Assembly (NCBI GenBank): GCA_030998225.1
Contig: JAPYXD010000704.1
Span: forward strand, 9,238,001-9,302,000
DNA from: Diplolepis rosae
Lineage: Eukaryota; Arthropoda; Insecta; Hymenoptera; Diplolepididae
Direction: 5' to 3'
DNA length: 64,000 nucleotides
The position numbers and the translations under genes are program-made. Below the pieces are notes generated by a model. It worked only from the letters and a program-made list of their open reading frames with translations, did no database searches and was not told where the DNA came from. Below, piece by piece: positions 33,792 to 48,700 of the stretch; the first letter of the stretch is position 1, and each line of letters starts with the position of its first letter.

Positions 33792-36700
33792 GTACACTTT
33801 CTAAAGAAATAAACATTTTATTGCATTTTTAAATGCAATTTTTAATATAATTTGCATAATGATTGTAAACTTTCGTAATATAACTAAAACATTCTATCTT
33901 TATAATTTATATTGAAACGAGTCACGGTTTTACACATTTATATGAATCAAACTGAGAGGAAAAAAATGTAAGAAGAATTAAAGTGACATAGCTAATTTAG
34001 GCAAAAACTGGATTGGTATAATTATACTACAATTATGAGCTGCTTGTTGCCAGATTTTTGGAGCGGAAATTTTTTGTGGCATAGATTGAGGACATGTCAC
34101 GTGACGACCGGAAATTTCCGGGCAGTAATTTTATGTGATTCTGCGGTGCGTGTCTAACAACTCGTGTGATCGGAAATTACGATGTTATCAATGTCAGGAT
34201 GCACCTTTCATTCTCGTAAAGTTGTTATCTGAACTTCATACCAATTTTAAATTAGCATTTGACAAACTTTCACTAAGACGAGTTTACTTTAAGATAAATT
34301 TAGAAAAAAATGTCCATATGAATATCAATATATGTATTTTATGTTAATAGACTCTGCTAACGAATGATTATATACTTTCCATGTCATCGCTTTGAGAAAG
34401 CATGTCGTTCCATTTCACTTGCTAATTATAACGCGTAAAATAAATTCAGTTCTGAATGGCTTGTAACATTTTGTTCTAGACTCAATAAATTACAAGGAGA
34501 AACCCAAGTTTAGAACTTTTGCTGCACTATGTTTCAGCTTAGGGGAAAACGTCTGAGTGAGAATTTTTTGCAGTGAAATACTGAAATTTTTATAATTTAT
34601 TATAGATTATATCAAAAATTTACTATAACCGACTCTCGAAATCTAAATGAGTCAAATTTTCACTGATTGAATCAGTGATTTGCCTTTTCACTGAATCATC
34701 AGTGAAAACAATATTTTTCATTGTTAAATCAGTTAATTTTCACTGTTCAATTAGTGAAAACAATATTTTCCACTGTTAAATCAGTTACTTTTCACAGAAG
34801 TAATCAGTGAAATTTGACTGATTCGCAGTAACCTCTTTTTAGCTATTTGAATCAGGCAAATTTCACTGATAATCAGTAGATTTTGACAGATTCAGATTTA
34901 GAGAGTATACTAAAGTTTCATATAATTTTTCGAATTTTTATTATTTTTACTGCGAAAAATTTCCAGTCTGTTAGGAATAATTACCATTGCACCGCAATTT
35001 TCCCTAGATTCTTTATATTTTTTTAAATAAACATTAAAAATAAATTATATTGCTATAAAGAATTTCTTGATGATAAGCTCATTAAATCGGGATGAAGGGA
35101 TTATAAAAAAGAGAATTGTAAATCAGGATCACTATTTAGTCGAAATATATTTTTTTGAGAAGTAACGAGTCGATTGAGTATTAAAAATATATTTTTTATG
35201 TATATTTTCTTGAAGTGCATTGGAAGAAGTGCAGTTGAGCGTTAAATTGACTGTGGACATCTGATTAGAATAATTATTGCTTTGGTAACATAGAAAGTCA
35301 CTTGTCAAGTACGAACTGCATTATCGTTTACTGAGCTTGGTAAAGAATGTTAGTAATTTCTAATAAGCGATTAAATTTCTCTTGCGCTGCTGTCAGATTC
35401 TGCCTACCAGATGACTAATGACTAATCATTTAATCTCTCTCCCTCGTGTGTGCAATTCACTCCGCCGACCTGCTCGTCAATATAGACCTATAGGTCTTGA
35501 TCTTGATCATTAACCCCTTTACCATTGCTTTTGCTATATAATTATAGTGATATTAAGGTATTTCATTCACAAAAATTAGACCTCAGGCAAAAATAGATAA
35601 TTTTGCTTTCAAGAATAGTAATATTATTTTTGAAGGGCCATTTAAAAAAAAAGATTATTTTCCATGAAAATAATTTAAAACAGAAAATTAATTTTATTAA
35701 TAAATTTTATTTTTGCCCCAACTTTTTTTCTTATCGCTTCTTACAAAATTTAAAAAAATTATGCGATACTAATAAATCATGAATCATTTTTCCAGAGAAA
35801 AGATTCTCTACAACTTTACGGTTTCCAAGTTTTGAAAATAAATTCTTTAATTGCTGAAACCATTAAAAAAAAATTTCCAAAATGAAATTTTTATAAACAA
35901 ATTGCTGAATTTGATAATAATTGATTAATTTTCAAGAATTGGAAATGGTTAAGTTGTAAAGAATCTTTTTTTCGAAAAAGTGATTCGTAATTTATTAGAA
36001 TCGCATAATTTTTTAAAATTTGGTAAGAAACCAAAAGAAAAAAAGTTGGGGCGAAAATATAATTTATCAATAAAATCATTTTTTTGTGTTTTAAATTTTT
36101 TCATGGGCAGTTATAGCTTCGTTGCTTAGTAATTCAAATTTTCGAACGTGTTTAACTTTCTGTTGCAAGTTTTGAGTCTCGCGACAATTTTTTTTTTTTC
36201 TTCATAATAATTAATTATTTTTTTGAAGTTTTATGTCATTTGGAATGAAATGGTTTTATAATATAAATAAAGCTCTGTAATTACCAATTTCTTAGATTCC
36301 AATTTGCTAATATTTTCACTTACTAATTTATAATTTTTCATAGAACATTCTAACTCAATAAATCATAACTTCAATCATTCACTAAATTTTCTAATTTCCA
36401 AATGTCTTAACTATAGTTCTTCATTTTAACTTTCTAATTCTTCAAGAAATTCAAGCCCCGATTTTATAGTTTTATACTTAATCCTTAACTTTCATTTCTC
36501 AATTATTCTCTATGATTCCTAAATCTTTAAAGTTCCTTTTGACCAACTATCTTAAATTGCTTTTAATTGAATTGGAGTTTGAAAAATTCAAAATTATATA
36601 TCTATAAATTGGCGAAATATTACAATTTTGAGTCGTAAAATTATAATTCACAAAAATTGAAAAATAGAAAATTTGGAAAGTAAAGAATATATTGTACGGA

Positions 36701-39700
36701 AAATTTAAGAATTTAGAATGCTAACTACTTCAATTTATGCGGAAGCGGATATCAACAACTCTTTTAATTGATTAAATACTGGATACTGATACATTTTTGC
36801 GAAAATTCGTTTTAAAATACCCAAAAAATCCAAATAATAAAAGTTACATGCGTTGATTAATTTTGAATCTATAGAAACATATCTCATTAGATAAATATAA
36901 TTTTATTTATAATTCCTACGCCTAAGAATAATTTGTAATTCTGCATACTTTAAGCTCAGATGGATATTATCAAATTATTGACTAACTTTTTAATTCAAAT
37001 CTCCATGACATATAAGAAAATCTGAATTAATGAGAAGAAAGTAACTAATTCACTTTATTGGAAATTTCTACTAATAATTATTAATCATTTTCTACTGACA
37101 TCATTAGTAGCTATAAACTTTTTGAATAGTAATTAGAAAAAAATACAAATTTTTGTATAAAATTTCACCAAAGTGATTTGGTGTCTCACTTTTCATTCAT
37201 TCAAAATTAGAGAATATATAACCTAAGGGGCACAACTAGTAGGACCGCCTGAAAAACAGGTGATTTTTGTGAATTAAAAAAAAAAAGAAGTATTGCATCG
37301 AATGTTTTAAAATTTTCCAGATATATTTGTGCATAAATAATGAATACGCAGTAATTTTTTCAAATGAAAATATTCGATTTTTAGCAAGATATCCACCATC
37401 TCCTGAGTCTTAAAAAAAAAAAATTCCGCCACTGCTGCAGTGATTGTCGCCTTCACAGTGCCTGAAATAAAAAAAAGTAAAAATTTAATTAAACTGGGAT
37501 ATATTTCCTATACAATGACCCTCGATTGTAAAAAAAAATTAAAATGCAACAAAATTGCGGAGTTTTGAGAAGAGAAATTAAAATTTTGCACAAAAATCTG
37601 ATGGTTTTTGGCGTGGCAAAATTATATATTTCATCCAATCATAAAACTGGAGGGTCATTATATGGAAAAACAAATATACAATAAGCTAAAAAAAGACGCA
37701 GGTCGATCGGATGATTTGTTATCACGAATTTCTTCATCTCGGCACCAAGGGACTTATTGTTTGAATAAATGGCCAGATTTTACTAAAGTTTAGTATTTTA
37801 CTTTTGAAAATGCGGAAATCAGGGTAAAAAGTTTAATTAATCGTATCATAATATTGAAATCTGACATCACTATATCGGTCTTTGAGAAAATAATACGAAA
37901 AATAAGTATGATAAATCTGCTCCTAAACGATTCGGAATCATTCCAAACGAAACAGAAAAACGTTTTGTATCTCGTTTGATGAAAAACGGTAAAAAATCAA
38001 TCCGACTTAATTTGATTTATTTCGTTGTAGTCCAAGGCATTAATTCGAATCAACCAATTTTTCGGATTGATTCTAAATCATTTAGAGTGGTTCGGAAACA
38101 GATTCCTGAATCGTTCGAATTCATTCAGATTAAATTCCTCTCCGAAACTTTCGCCAGGAATGTCACGCACATATATATGTATTATAAATCCCAATATGTA
38201 TAGTTTTTTCATTTATTGAAACAAAATGTCTTCCAGTATAATACGTCCTCAAGTGAAGACCCACATAAATACAAGTATATAAATACAATAACGCGTTACC
38301 AATCTATAATACTTCATCTTCAGTTTATCAAATCTTCTGACAACAGTGAAATTGGAAATTGATTAACCGTAATCATGATGAGTCATAAAAAAAGGTGGAA
38401 AATTGCATGTAAACTTATTCGCGTAGACATAGCGAGGCCGACTTTCGAAAACCTTTTAAGACTCATTTCATGTGCTTAATTTCAATTGAACGAATATAAT
38501 GATTTCATATGCTGATGTACACATGCACTCTTCATACACATTATTTGATAATGAATATGCATGCACGCAGTTTAACAAATGCAAGCACGAGTATTAAACG
38601 TAGTTCAGCAACGTAAAATTTAGACCTCAGGCAAAAATAGATAATTTTGCTTTCAAGAACAGCAATATTGCTATTGAAGGGATTATTCAAAAGAGAAAAG
38701 ATTATTTTCTGTAAAAAAATATTTTAAATAGAAAAATAATGTATTTAACAAATTATATTTTCAGCTACACTTTTTTTCATATTGCTTCTTACCAAATTTT
38801 CAAAAATAGCGCGATTTTGATAAATTACGGATCATTTTTTCAGAAAAAAAATTTTATACAGCTTAATTGTTTCCAATTTTTGAAAATGAATCAATTATTA
38901 TCAAATTTAGTAAATTTTTTAATAAATATTTTGTTTCGAAAAATTGTTTTTCAATAGTTTTAGCCATTAAAGAATTCATTTAAGAAAAAAAAACACTTGA
39001 AAATATTGCTATTCTTGAAAGCAAAATTATATATCTTTGCTTAAGGCCTAATTTTTCGTGGCCGAACTACCTTAATTAATATATAAGATACAACGCGTGA
39101 TAATTTGGAAATTCAGTCCTCAACATATCCCAATCAGTCTTTTTAAACCTTATTGTATGTAATATTTCGCTCATCAAATCTTACACTGCTGTTCTAAAAA
39201 TGTTGATATATTTTCTCGATAAAATTTATGATATGAAAGGGAAAATAGAATAATTTAGGCACGAAATCCAAAAACAGGTTTTTTAATAACGTTCCCACGT
39301 TGGATTTCTATCCACTTTTACGTCATCTGTGTTCTCGTAATTAAGGTTTAAAGATGGAGAGTAACTTTCGTTTTCTTTACGGGGTAACTGTTCTTGTTGT
39401 TTTTCCTAGAGGATATTTGAACTCATTTTCAATGGATTCTCACAAATATTGTTCCTCACATATAAGTTTAACAAATCGTAGAAAAAAATGTAATCAACGA
39501 ACTTTTTAAGGATTTTGACCATGGTTTGTCATGAAAAATCTCTTTTTTGTAAACTCTTTGAAACCTGAGTATTTCTTCCGATTTAGAAGAAAACTCACAT
39601 TTCAAGGAAACATTTTACAAGTTTTATGAAATTCTCCTTAAGGAATTTCAAGAAAAGTTTCCAAAAATTTGGTCTTATTTACGTCACCCAGATTTTCGAG

Positions 39701-42700
39701 TTTTTGGCATTTTAATAGTATTTTTTTTAAATTTGCAATTTCTACAGTTAGAAATTTCTGTATTAAACTTCCATTACATGTAATGGAAGTTTTTTTCAGT
39801 AACGTATATTACATTTAAAATAATCCTGAAAATACAAACTTTTATTTAAATTTCAACACACATGTGTATATATTTTAATAATGTCTGTTAATTTTAATAT
39901 ATTTTTATTGAAAATTTATTAAATTTAATATGGATGTATATTAATTTCTCATAATATACAAATATATTAATTTTAATTTACCACTTGTATATTAAAGTCT
40001 ATTAAAATTAATAAGATTTTTAACAGAGTAGTAGATCACCTGGCCCATAGCACAATACTTTCCCTGACCTTCCGAATGTTCCATTGGAACGTTCAAGGAA
40101 CGTTCCTAGAGCTAAGAAAATGTCCAGGTTTTTTTAACGTTCCACAGCAATATTCTTTAAATGTTCCTGTGGAATGTTCAAAAGAAATATTGAGAGAAAA
40201 TTCCGCAGAAACATTCAAAGAACATTCGCAGAGAACGTTTCTGGAACATTTCGCGAGAACATTTAGAGAACATTTTTTGGGAATATTCCTGGAATCATTT
40301 TCTACAGCATTCAAGGAACTTTCCTCATAAATAATCCTGCAGCTTCAAACATACTAATGTGGGGAATGTTTTTTATAAATAATTTTAGACATTAATTTAG
40401 AGGAAAAATAAAAATAATTAATTACAAATATTAGTCTTTGAAATATGAATTTTAATATGATTTAAAGATAAAGAACAATCTACAATTATACAGATGTGAA
40501 AAGAAGAACCAATAAGGTCTATCTGATGCCAGTAATCCGTTTTAGTTGTTAATTTTATAAGTCTTAATACTATAATTGCAATTAATGACGACACGCGTAC
40601 CAGTTAATCCATGAGCTTAATAGTAAAAAAAGTATAATTCCCAGATACGATATCTTACAAAAGAAAGACATAACTTAAAATTATTAAACGATGGTCGATT
40701 ATAAAGGAACTGTGCAATTACCATTCGAGAACTAGAAAAAAATCAGTCCTTAAGACATATCTTACTTATCTGATCTCTACCTTACGTTCGCTAGAAATGC
40801 TCTCTGAACGTTCTTATGAAAGGTTCCAGGAACGTTCTCTGTGAATGTTCTCTGAATATTCCTGCGGAAGGTTCTCTCAATATTACTTTTGAAGTTTTCT
40901 GGAACGTTCCACAGGAACAGTTAGAGAACATTGCTTTGAAATGTCCAAAAATCCCGGACATTTCCTTAGCTCTAGGAATGTTCCTTGAACATTTCAATGG
41001 AACCTTCCGAACGTTCAGAGAAGGTATTGTGCTCTGGGGGCTACACAAATACAAAATTGATCAATTTTTATTTTAAAGCTTTAGGACTCCCTAGCAGACC
41101 CGGTTGAGAGAACGGTCGTAGAATACTGCGACCGTTCTCTGACCTCGCATTATTATGGCTAAGAACGATAAAAAAACATTTTAGAAATTGCAATTATGAT
41201 TCCGTGGAAAAATTTGAATTAGCAGGTGTAGGAATAAATACAATAATTTTATTATTCAGAGATAAAAACTAGGAAAACATCATGTACCTGTCATTGAAGG
41301 CAGTGCAGTGGTTCACCATTTGCGGAACGTCTCCACCGTGAAGGTTTACTATTGGTGGAGACGTTCCGCAAATGGTGAACCACTGCACTGCCTTCAATGA
41401 CAGGTACATGATGTTTTCCTAGTTTTTATCTCTGAATAATAAAATTATTGTATTTATTCCTACACCTGCTAATTCAAATTTTGTCACGAAATCATAATTG
41501 CAATGTTTTGAATGTTTTTTTTTATCGTTCTTAGCCATAATAATGCGAGGTCAGAGAACGGTCAGAGTATTCTATGACCGTTCTCTCAACTGGGTCCGCT
41601 GGGGCTAGCAACTTTTAACGTAAAATTTAACAATCATAATGAGAATCATATATAAACAATAAAATTGTAATACAAAAAAAAACATTTTGCTTTCTAATAA
41701 CAACTTTCAAAATTTGCATTAGTTAGATTTCACTGATGAAATCATACTGATTCAAATTTAGAGAATGTATATATTTTCTTCAATTATCACACTTTTCTTT
41801 TTCAGGTACTGTACTCAATCATCTTCTTGACAGGCATCATTGGCTATCAATGTTCCGAAGTCCCGAAACCCACTTACACAAGAACTATGTTAAAAGTATC
41901 CAGAAGTCTCCCAGGCGAGACTGAAGAACTCAAAGTGCGTACCAGCGAAGGTAACTTGGCGACCTTGATCGTAAAAAGGCGAGATAAGTCACCAGTTTTC
42001 GGTGACTTTAAAACTTTAAAACCATCAAAAAACTCGCAAGACAGTGTAAGGGATCTCGATGAGAAAGAAAATGCATCACAGTCTCCAATTCGTCTGGATC
42101 TTAAAAACCAGGAGACTCAGGTTTGGAATAGTAACAGTCAAGGTGATATCAGACCACTTGAAACAGCTCAAATTCAAAGGATACAGGCACAACTTGGATA
42201 TAATGATGAGTCACAACTCAAAACTTGGAATTCCAGTGCCGAAAAAACATCTGAAGATCGAGATCAAATAACCAATAAAGCAATTGATTATGATAATTGG
42301 AGACCCATAAGTGAAACTGGAAGGGCTCTCAAAATCGAAAAGATCACCACTGAACAATATCCTAATTGGAAACCAGTCTCTTCAGACGGACAAATTTCAA
42401 GGGATAGTTTGATATTGGCTAGCAATTTCCAAGATAGGGAAGAGAGAGGGTTGGATTCAACAGAAAAAGACTCTAAAAAGGTTAAAACTGCTCATTATGC
42501 TTTTTTGCCGCATGAACCTCGTCCTTTAACAAGGACCAATATTGGTGCTAATTTGATGAAAAACCGAGGTGGAAAGAACGTGCCAGCAGAAGTGATGGTG
42601 AGGTCAGAGTTGAATGTTAAGTCAATACCGAAACGATCACCTATGACCTTGGATAGTGATGGAACACCTGTGATACATGGAACAAGAGTCCCAGATGATC

Positions 42701-45700
42701 CAATTGATAAAATCCAAACTTGGCGAAATGCAAGGGTTATTAATAATAGGTTGATACCTGAAGGTGCCATGTCTGTCACTGTCGATCCCTCCACGATTTA
42801 CTACACTTCTGATAATCTTGTCGAAAGACAGAGATTTGAACGATTCTTCAATGATGTTAATCGCAGGTATTTAATTTCACTTGATTTTTTTACATAAGAT
42901 ACGATTCAATTTTATTTATTTTTCCTGTGCAGGCTATTGATTACGTGACTTTTCATTTTCTTTGGTTGAAGTGTACGTGTTTTTATAATAGTATTGTCGT
43001 AACTATTGTTTTTATGTTACACCGAGGGCTTTTGAACTTACGCGCTATTAAGACGCCACCCTGCTGGAAGTAAAAAGATAGAAATCTTATCCTTTTGAAT
43101 CATTTTGAATCTTTATTATGAAAAAAGATAGAGATAATTTATCCAATTCTATCTCTTTTTCATTCTAAAATCACGTCTATCTTTTCTAATAACTACTTTT
43201 CTATCCATTCCAATCCTTTATCTATCATCCTTAATATTTTTCTATTTCTTTTTCAATATAAATTCACGTCTATCTTTTCCAATACTTACTTTTCTATCCC
43301 TTAAAATCCTTCATCAATCCTCCTTAATCTCTTTCTATCTCTTAGTTATTCACAATACACGTCTATCTTTTTCAATCTCCCCTTTTCTATCACATTCTAT
43401 TCTGCATCTATCAACGTCATCTTTTTCTATCTCTTTGTTAATCTTAATTCACGTCTATCTTCTTCAGTCTCCCTTTTTGTATCTCATTCTTTCCTTTATC
43501 TATTCAGGTGAATATTTTTCTATCTTCTTGCCAATCTAGGTCTATGTCTATCTCTCCCTATTAAAAATTTTTAACTCTCTTTCTATCTCTCAATATCTCT
43601 CCTCACAACAAAAGATCAGTCCACTACTCAGATATTTTATATTCTTTATCTATAAGGGTGATTATATTTTATAGCCTATGAAGTAATAGTCTTCCCCTAT
43701 GTAAAATGGACACAATACTTTTTAGAACTGTACTCTTCATTTCGTGGTAAGAATGAATACTGAGGGATATAAAGAGAGATTAAAATTTGTACTATGGGGA
43801 GATAAATGAATGATAGAAAAAGATACAAGTGGTCGATTACGAAAGATAGAGAAAAAGGTAGAAAAATATAGATACTAATACTTCAATCGGCGAATAGACT
43901 AAGGGATAGGAAAAGATAGTTATTGTCAGACATACGGATAGAAAAAGATAGATATTCCAGGACTCTGGGTGAGTGTGGAGATAGAAAAATATAGAGTTTT
44001 GGGGATGCAAAGTAATGGGTTGGGAGAAATAGAAATGTTCTATCCTTTCCAATCGCCATTTGCTATCTTTTTCAATCTTTTTACTGTCAGCAGGGCATAT
44101 TTTCAATGTCGAATATCGTTGATCATGTCCATTTAAACTAGTGTTCTAAAACTTTTAAATGCTCGAAGAACTTCTCGAGAGCACGAGCATATGCTCGAGA
44201 ATATTCTCGACATTCTTGTGCTCTGAGCATTTACTGAACATTTACGAGCATTTAATACATGGGTCATTCCATAGAGATTTACAGTAAAAATTTTTTTTCG
44301 ACGAAACATTTTTTTTTGCCTTTTTACTTCGAAAATAATCGACACGTATTTTTTTTCAATGTGATACTTGAAAATTTCGAGATATAATTTTTTTAAGTTT
44401 GGCACTCGGGAAAAAATTTTTTTTTCCAACAGCTCACTGTAAAATTAGTTTTGAATATAGAATGTAACCCTTGCACTTGAAATGTGCGAAAAAGTACAAG
44501 CTTTGAAAAAAGTTATAGCACACATTTCGTTGTTTTTTTTGTAATAACAATATAGTACATTTTTATAAACAATTGAATTTTTTTTTAATTTGGAACTAAT
44601 TTTTTTCCGATTTTCTTGTTTCTAAATCTTTGTTGAAGTTTTTTCAATATGCAGGCAAAATTTTGGAATGGAAAAATGAAAACTGTAGGTGTAATTAATT
44701 TATAAAATCTGTCCCGCGCGTTGCAACGAGCGAGCTCGCACGCTGCAACTACGCTTAAGCTTGTTTAGGCATTCTGGGACTCGAAGCACGTGTGGCAGTG
44801 AATGCAGTGACCGCTGTTTTAGTTTTCTGTGAATGTTCCTCAAGTGTTCACCTATTTCAAATAAATACAGAAAGTCAAGCTCTCGATTTAAACATGTCTG
44901 CTGCAATCCGTTTAATAAAAAAAATCATAGTGGAAAAAAGCAAAAAAAAAAAATTTGCATCGCTTTTCGTCCTCGATACGTGAAAAATTGAAAATGTTCA
45001 AACCGGATGATGTTTCTTGTACACAATGCAGAATAGAAGCAAATGAAATAGAGATGGAAGATTTTTGTTGTAAGTACATTCAAACTTGAGCGTAGGCTAT
45101 TTCAAAACGAATCATTAGTTATAATGATGAATTAAGCGTAGTTGCAGCGTGCGAGCTCGCTCGTTGCAACGCGCGGGACAGATTTTATAAATTAATTACA
45201 CCTACAGTTTTCATTTTTCCATTCCAAAATTTTGCCTACATATTGAAAAAACTTCAACAAAGATTTAGAAACAAGAAGATCGGAAAAAAATTAGTTCCAA
45301 ATTTAAAAAAAATTCAATTGTTTATAAAAATGTACTATATTGTTATTACAAAAAAAACAACGAAATGTGTGCTATAACTTTTTTCAAAGCTTGTACTCTT
45401 TCGCACATTTCAAGTGCAAGGGTTACATTTTATAGTCAAAACTTAAAAAAATTATATTTCGAAATTTTCAAGTATCACATTGAAAAAAAAATACGTGTCG
45501 ATTATTTTCGAAGTAAAAAGGCAAAAAAAAATGTTTCGTCGAAAAAAAATTTTTACTGTAAATCTTCCATGAAATGACCCATATATTTATGCTACAATGG
45601 AGGAAAAGGATGATTCTGACGGGTGTGAAGTTGCGCAGGAGCGAAGCGAGGGCGCAAAAACACGAGTGAGAATCATTGTGTTCCTCTGGTGTAGCATACA

Positions 45701-48700
45701 TTATTTATTCTCATGCATGCACAGAAATGGACACTTTTTTTGCCTGAAACGAAACACACGAAAAATTTCAGTCAGAATATTCGACAAGGACAATTTTGCA
45801 CCAATTGTAGGTTATCACAACGATGAAGTTGGATGCCTATACTTTCAAGTTTTCGAAACGAACTTACCTTTTGGTCCGTTAGATGGCGACACTTGATGGT
45901 GCAAAAAATAACAAAAAAATCACGGTGCTATTGGTGCTAAGGCAAATCACGCAATTGTTCCCCCATAAGCGGGAGTAATTGATAATTCCCACGGGAATTA
46001 TTGATAACTCCCGCTTTTTTCGTGTGTACCCCAAAAAGGTGATTTTCTTCCCGCGTTTCAGGCAAAAAAAGTGGCCATTTCTGTGCATGCATCAGAAAAA
46101 ATTTATTTTTTAAGTCACGTTCTGTTATGTACCCTAGCGTTTTCACTTACTCTTTATCACTTTTTCAGAGAAAATAGTTTGGTTTGATGTATTTTCCTGT
46201 TGAATCTATGGTATTGACTACCACCATTCAACATTTTCGTTAATCTTAGGCTGTCTTCGGCTTAAAGCATTTAAGATTTAAACTCCTAACCTACAAAAAA
46301 TCGTTGCACGTTTGCCGAAGTAAAGGACATTTGACACTATAAATCATTTTATGGACGTAATATATAATTATGAAAGCTAAACAGATGTGATTCAATACCT
46401 AAAAAGACTTAGAAATAATAGCACTGTAAGTTTTATGGTCAATAAAATTTGTGTATCCGGCGTATCAGAAGAAAATAAATTACATTAAGTTTATGTGGAA
46501 ATCATAGTATTTATCTTGCGTAATTTACATAAGCGCATTATTTTATTATTTGTACCTTATTTTGCAAATTTAATCAATAATTTTACAATTATTATTTTAA
46601 ATAAACTTTTATTATTATTTTTATTAATATAAATATCATTTGAATGTTTAATAAACCTTCAAAACATTAGTTAAATTTAAATGCTTTAAATGCTCTTTAA
46701 ATGCTCCATACCCAGTGAACACTCACAGTTGTTGCGTAATTGTTATACAACAGTTCTGTAAAAATTTCGTCACACAAGTGTCGCAGTTACAGAACAAGAA
46801 CCGTTATGGAACAGACATGGAGCAGTTACATATAGCATTTAAACATTTAATAACACTACACTCAACTGGCTGATCGAGAATTCTTATGCATCTATTGTCG
46901 AAACCTATGGAGTTCTCTTGCATGTGAATCTAATTCCATTAAAAAGTAATAATAAATGTTCTTACAGAATTTAGTGTCTCTTTATTCCATGTAAACCCAC
47001 CATGAAGTAGTTAGAAGAAAGGATATTTATTGATAAACTAATCAATTAGGATTTGAAAAAGAAACGAATGCCAAATATGGTAATTTGTTTAATTTTGTTG
47101 TACTTATGAAAAATAATTTTTTCATAATTCAAAGCATTAAAAAATTAATTTTTAAAAAGTGTATATGGTCGAGTTATGGGGAATCTTCTTTCCATGGAAA
47201 TTGGAAAATTTGGAATCTTTTTCATCCACCCCCGAAAATATTTAATGATTTGACCAATTTACATATTTTCAAATAATGAAATGGAACATTCAAAGTTATT
47301 CTAAAGGTAATAACTATTTCTTCAAAATATTTCAGGTACGGGAGAAATTTTGACGATGAAGTGAGGAACGTGTACTACGAATGGGAACCTAAGAACTACC
47401 AATCGGAAACACCAAAATCCAACGTTTATGATACCAAAAATGATAATGACAGATCTAACATCCAAAAGAGAATGCTGCATCCTGAAAGTACAAAAAAATT
47501 TCCAAATTCACCTATTTACACTCCTGAGAGTAAAAAAATTGCACCCTTGGCTTTGAAACCTGGTGCCAGAGCTCCAGTTTTACAATATGCTCATCCTGAA
47601 TTGGGCGTTCAACCTGCAAAAATTTTGAGAAATGAAAAACGACGTCCTGATAACTTTCCAGAAAATCAACATTCCTTCACGGAACAACGACAAAAAAAGA
47701 AATATGTTCTTAATGACAAGAATATCCTTGATTCTTACACTTTGAAGAATTACTACCCCAAACATAATTTTTATGGTTTGAAAAAGCCAGATGCGCCGTT
47801 TTGGGTAAAGATTTCTGAAAATTTAAAGAATCAATTTTCCACTGGAGTAGAAAAAGTCTCCCAACTCACGAGACCTGTTTTCGATCCACTAGTAGAAGCA
47901 ACCCATAAGATTTCACAAAATTTGGGACTATCAAAGAGCCAAGAAGCTCAAGAGAAAATAGGAACTGTTGCTTCCGGATCTTCGATCTTGATTCCTGCAC
48001 TAGGCTTAGTTGCATCTGGTGCTGCACTTGGAATTGGTGCTGTTGCTGTTGGAAGATACCTGGACGTTGATGTTCTTAAAAGGTCCAATGATGAAGGAGA
48101 AGATATTGAGCGTACTAGGGCTCTAGAATACATTCCTGATAGTCAAGAGTACATCAAATTTTCATCTGAAGATAGTAAATCTACTTCTGATAAAGAAAAA
48201 GCGCAAATGAACCAAGATGATGAAAGACAATTAAAAAAAAACAATAATAACGTCTTCTTAGTCTTACAAGAAACAGAACCTCAAACTTCAAAAAGTCAGG
48301 AATCTGTTCCCATTGAAGAGACACAAGCTTCTCTCCACAGAAGGAAAAGAAGTTCAAACATAGATGTTTTCAATGCTGAATCTGATGAACGCAATCTTGT
48401 AAGAAGTAAGAGATTCCAAAGAAAAGGTGCAGACCTCATCACTGAAATAGTGGAAATCGATGTTCCTACTGGAGGAGATATTGACGTTACTGAACTTTTG
48501 ATACCGAAAAATTCAAATGAAAATAGTAGTAAAGATAATTCTATATTGTTGGTGGAGGACGGGTCCATGCCTTTGGGATTAACAAAAGGTGAAATGGGAG
48601 AGAAAATGGGAAATAAAGAAACGTTAGAGAAAATGGTGAAAATTGTGGATGAAATTGTCAAAAAGTCTGATGAAGAAGCAGGAAAAACGAGCACAAAAGA

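Noticed and set aside
40076..41076. Open frames of 73-87 codons on both strands with FREHF/SRNVL runs
   Set aside because: By-products of GAACnTTC-rich fold-back arms, present in inverse on both strands.
43837..44106. Minus-strand 89-codon hydrophobic open frame
   Set aside because: Low-complexity product of the GATAGA repeats in copy A.
45365..46146. Several 69-99-codon frames on both strands
   Set aside because: They lie in fold-back arms and in the ATGCATGC-ended MITE, mirrored between strands ([13 protein letters not shown] occurs on both).
48296..48694. 132-codon minus-strand open frame
   Set aside because: Shadow of exon 3 of gene B; plus strand has splice signals and paralog support.
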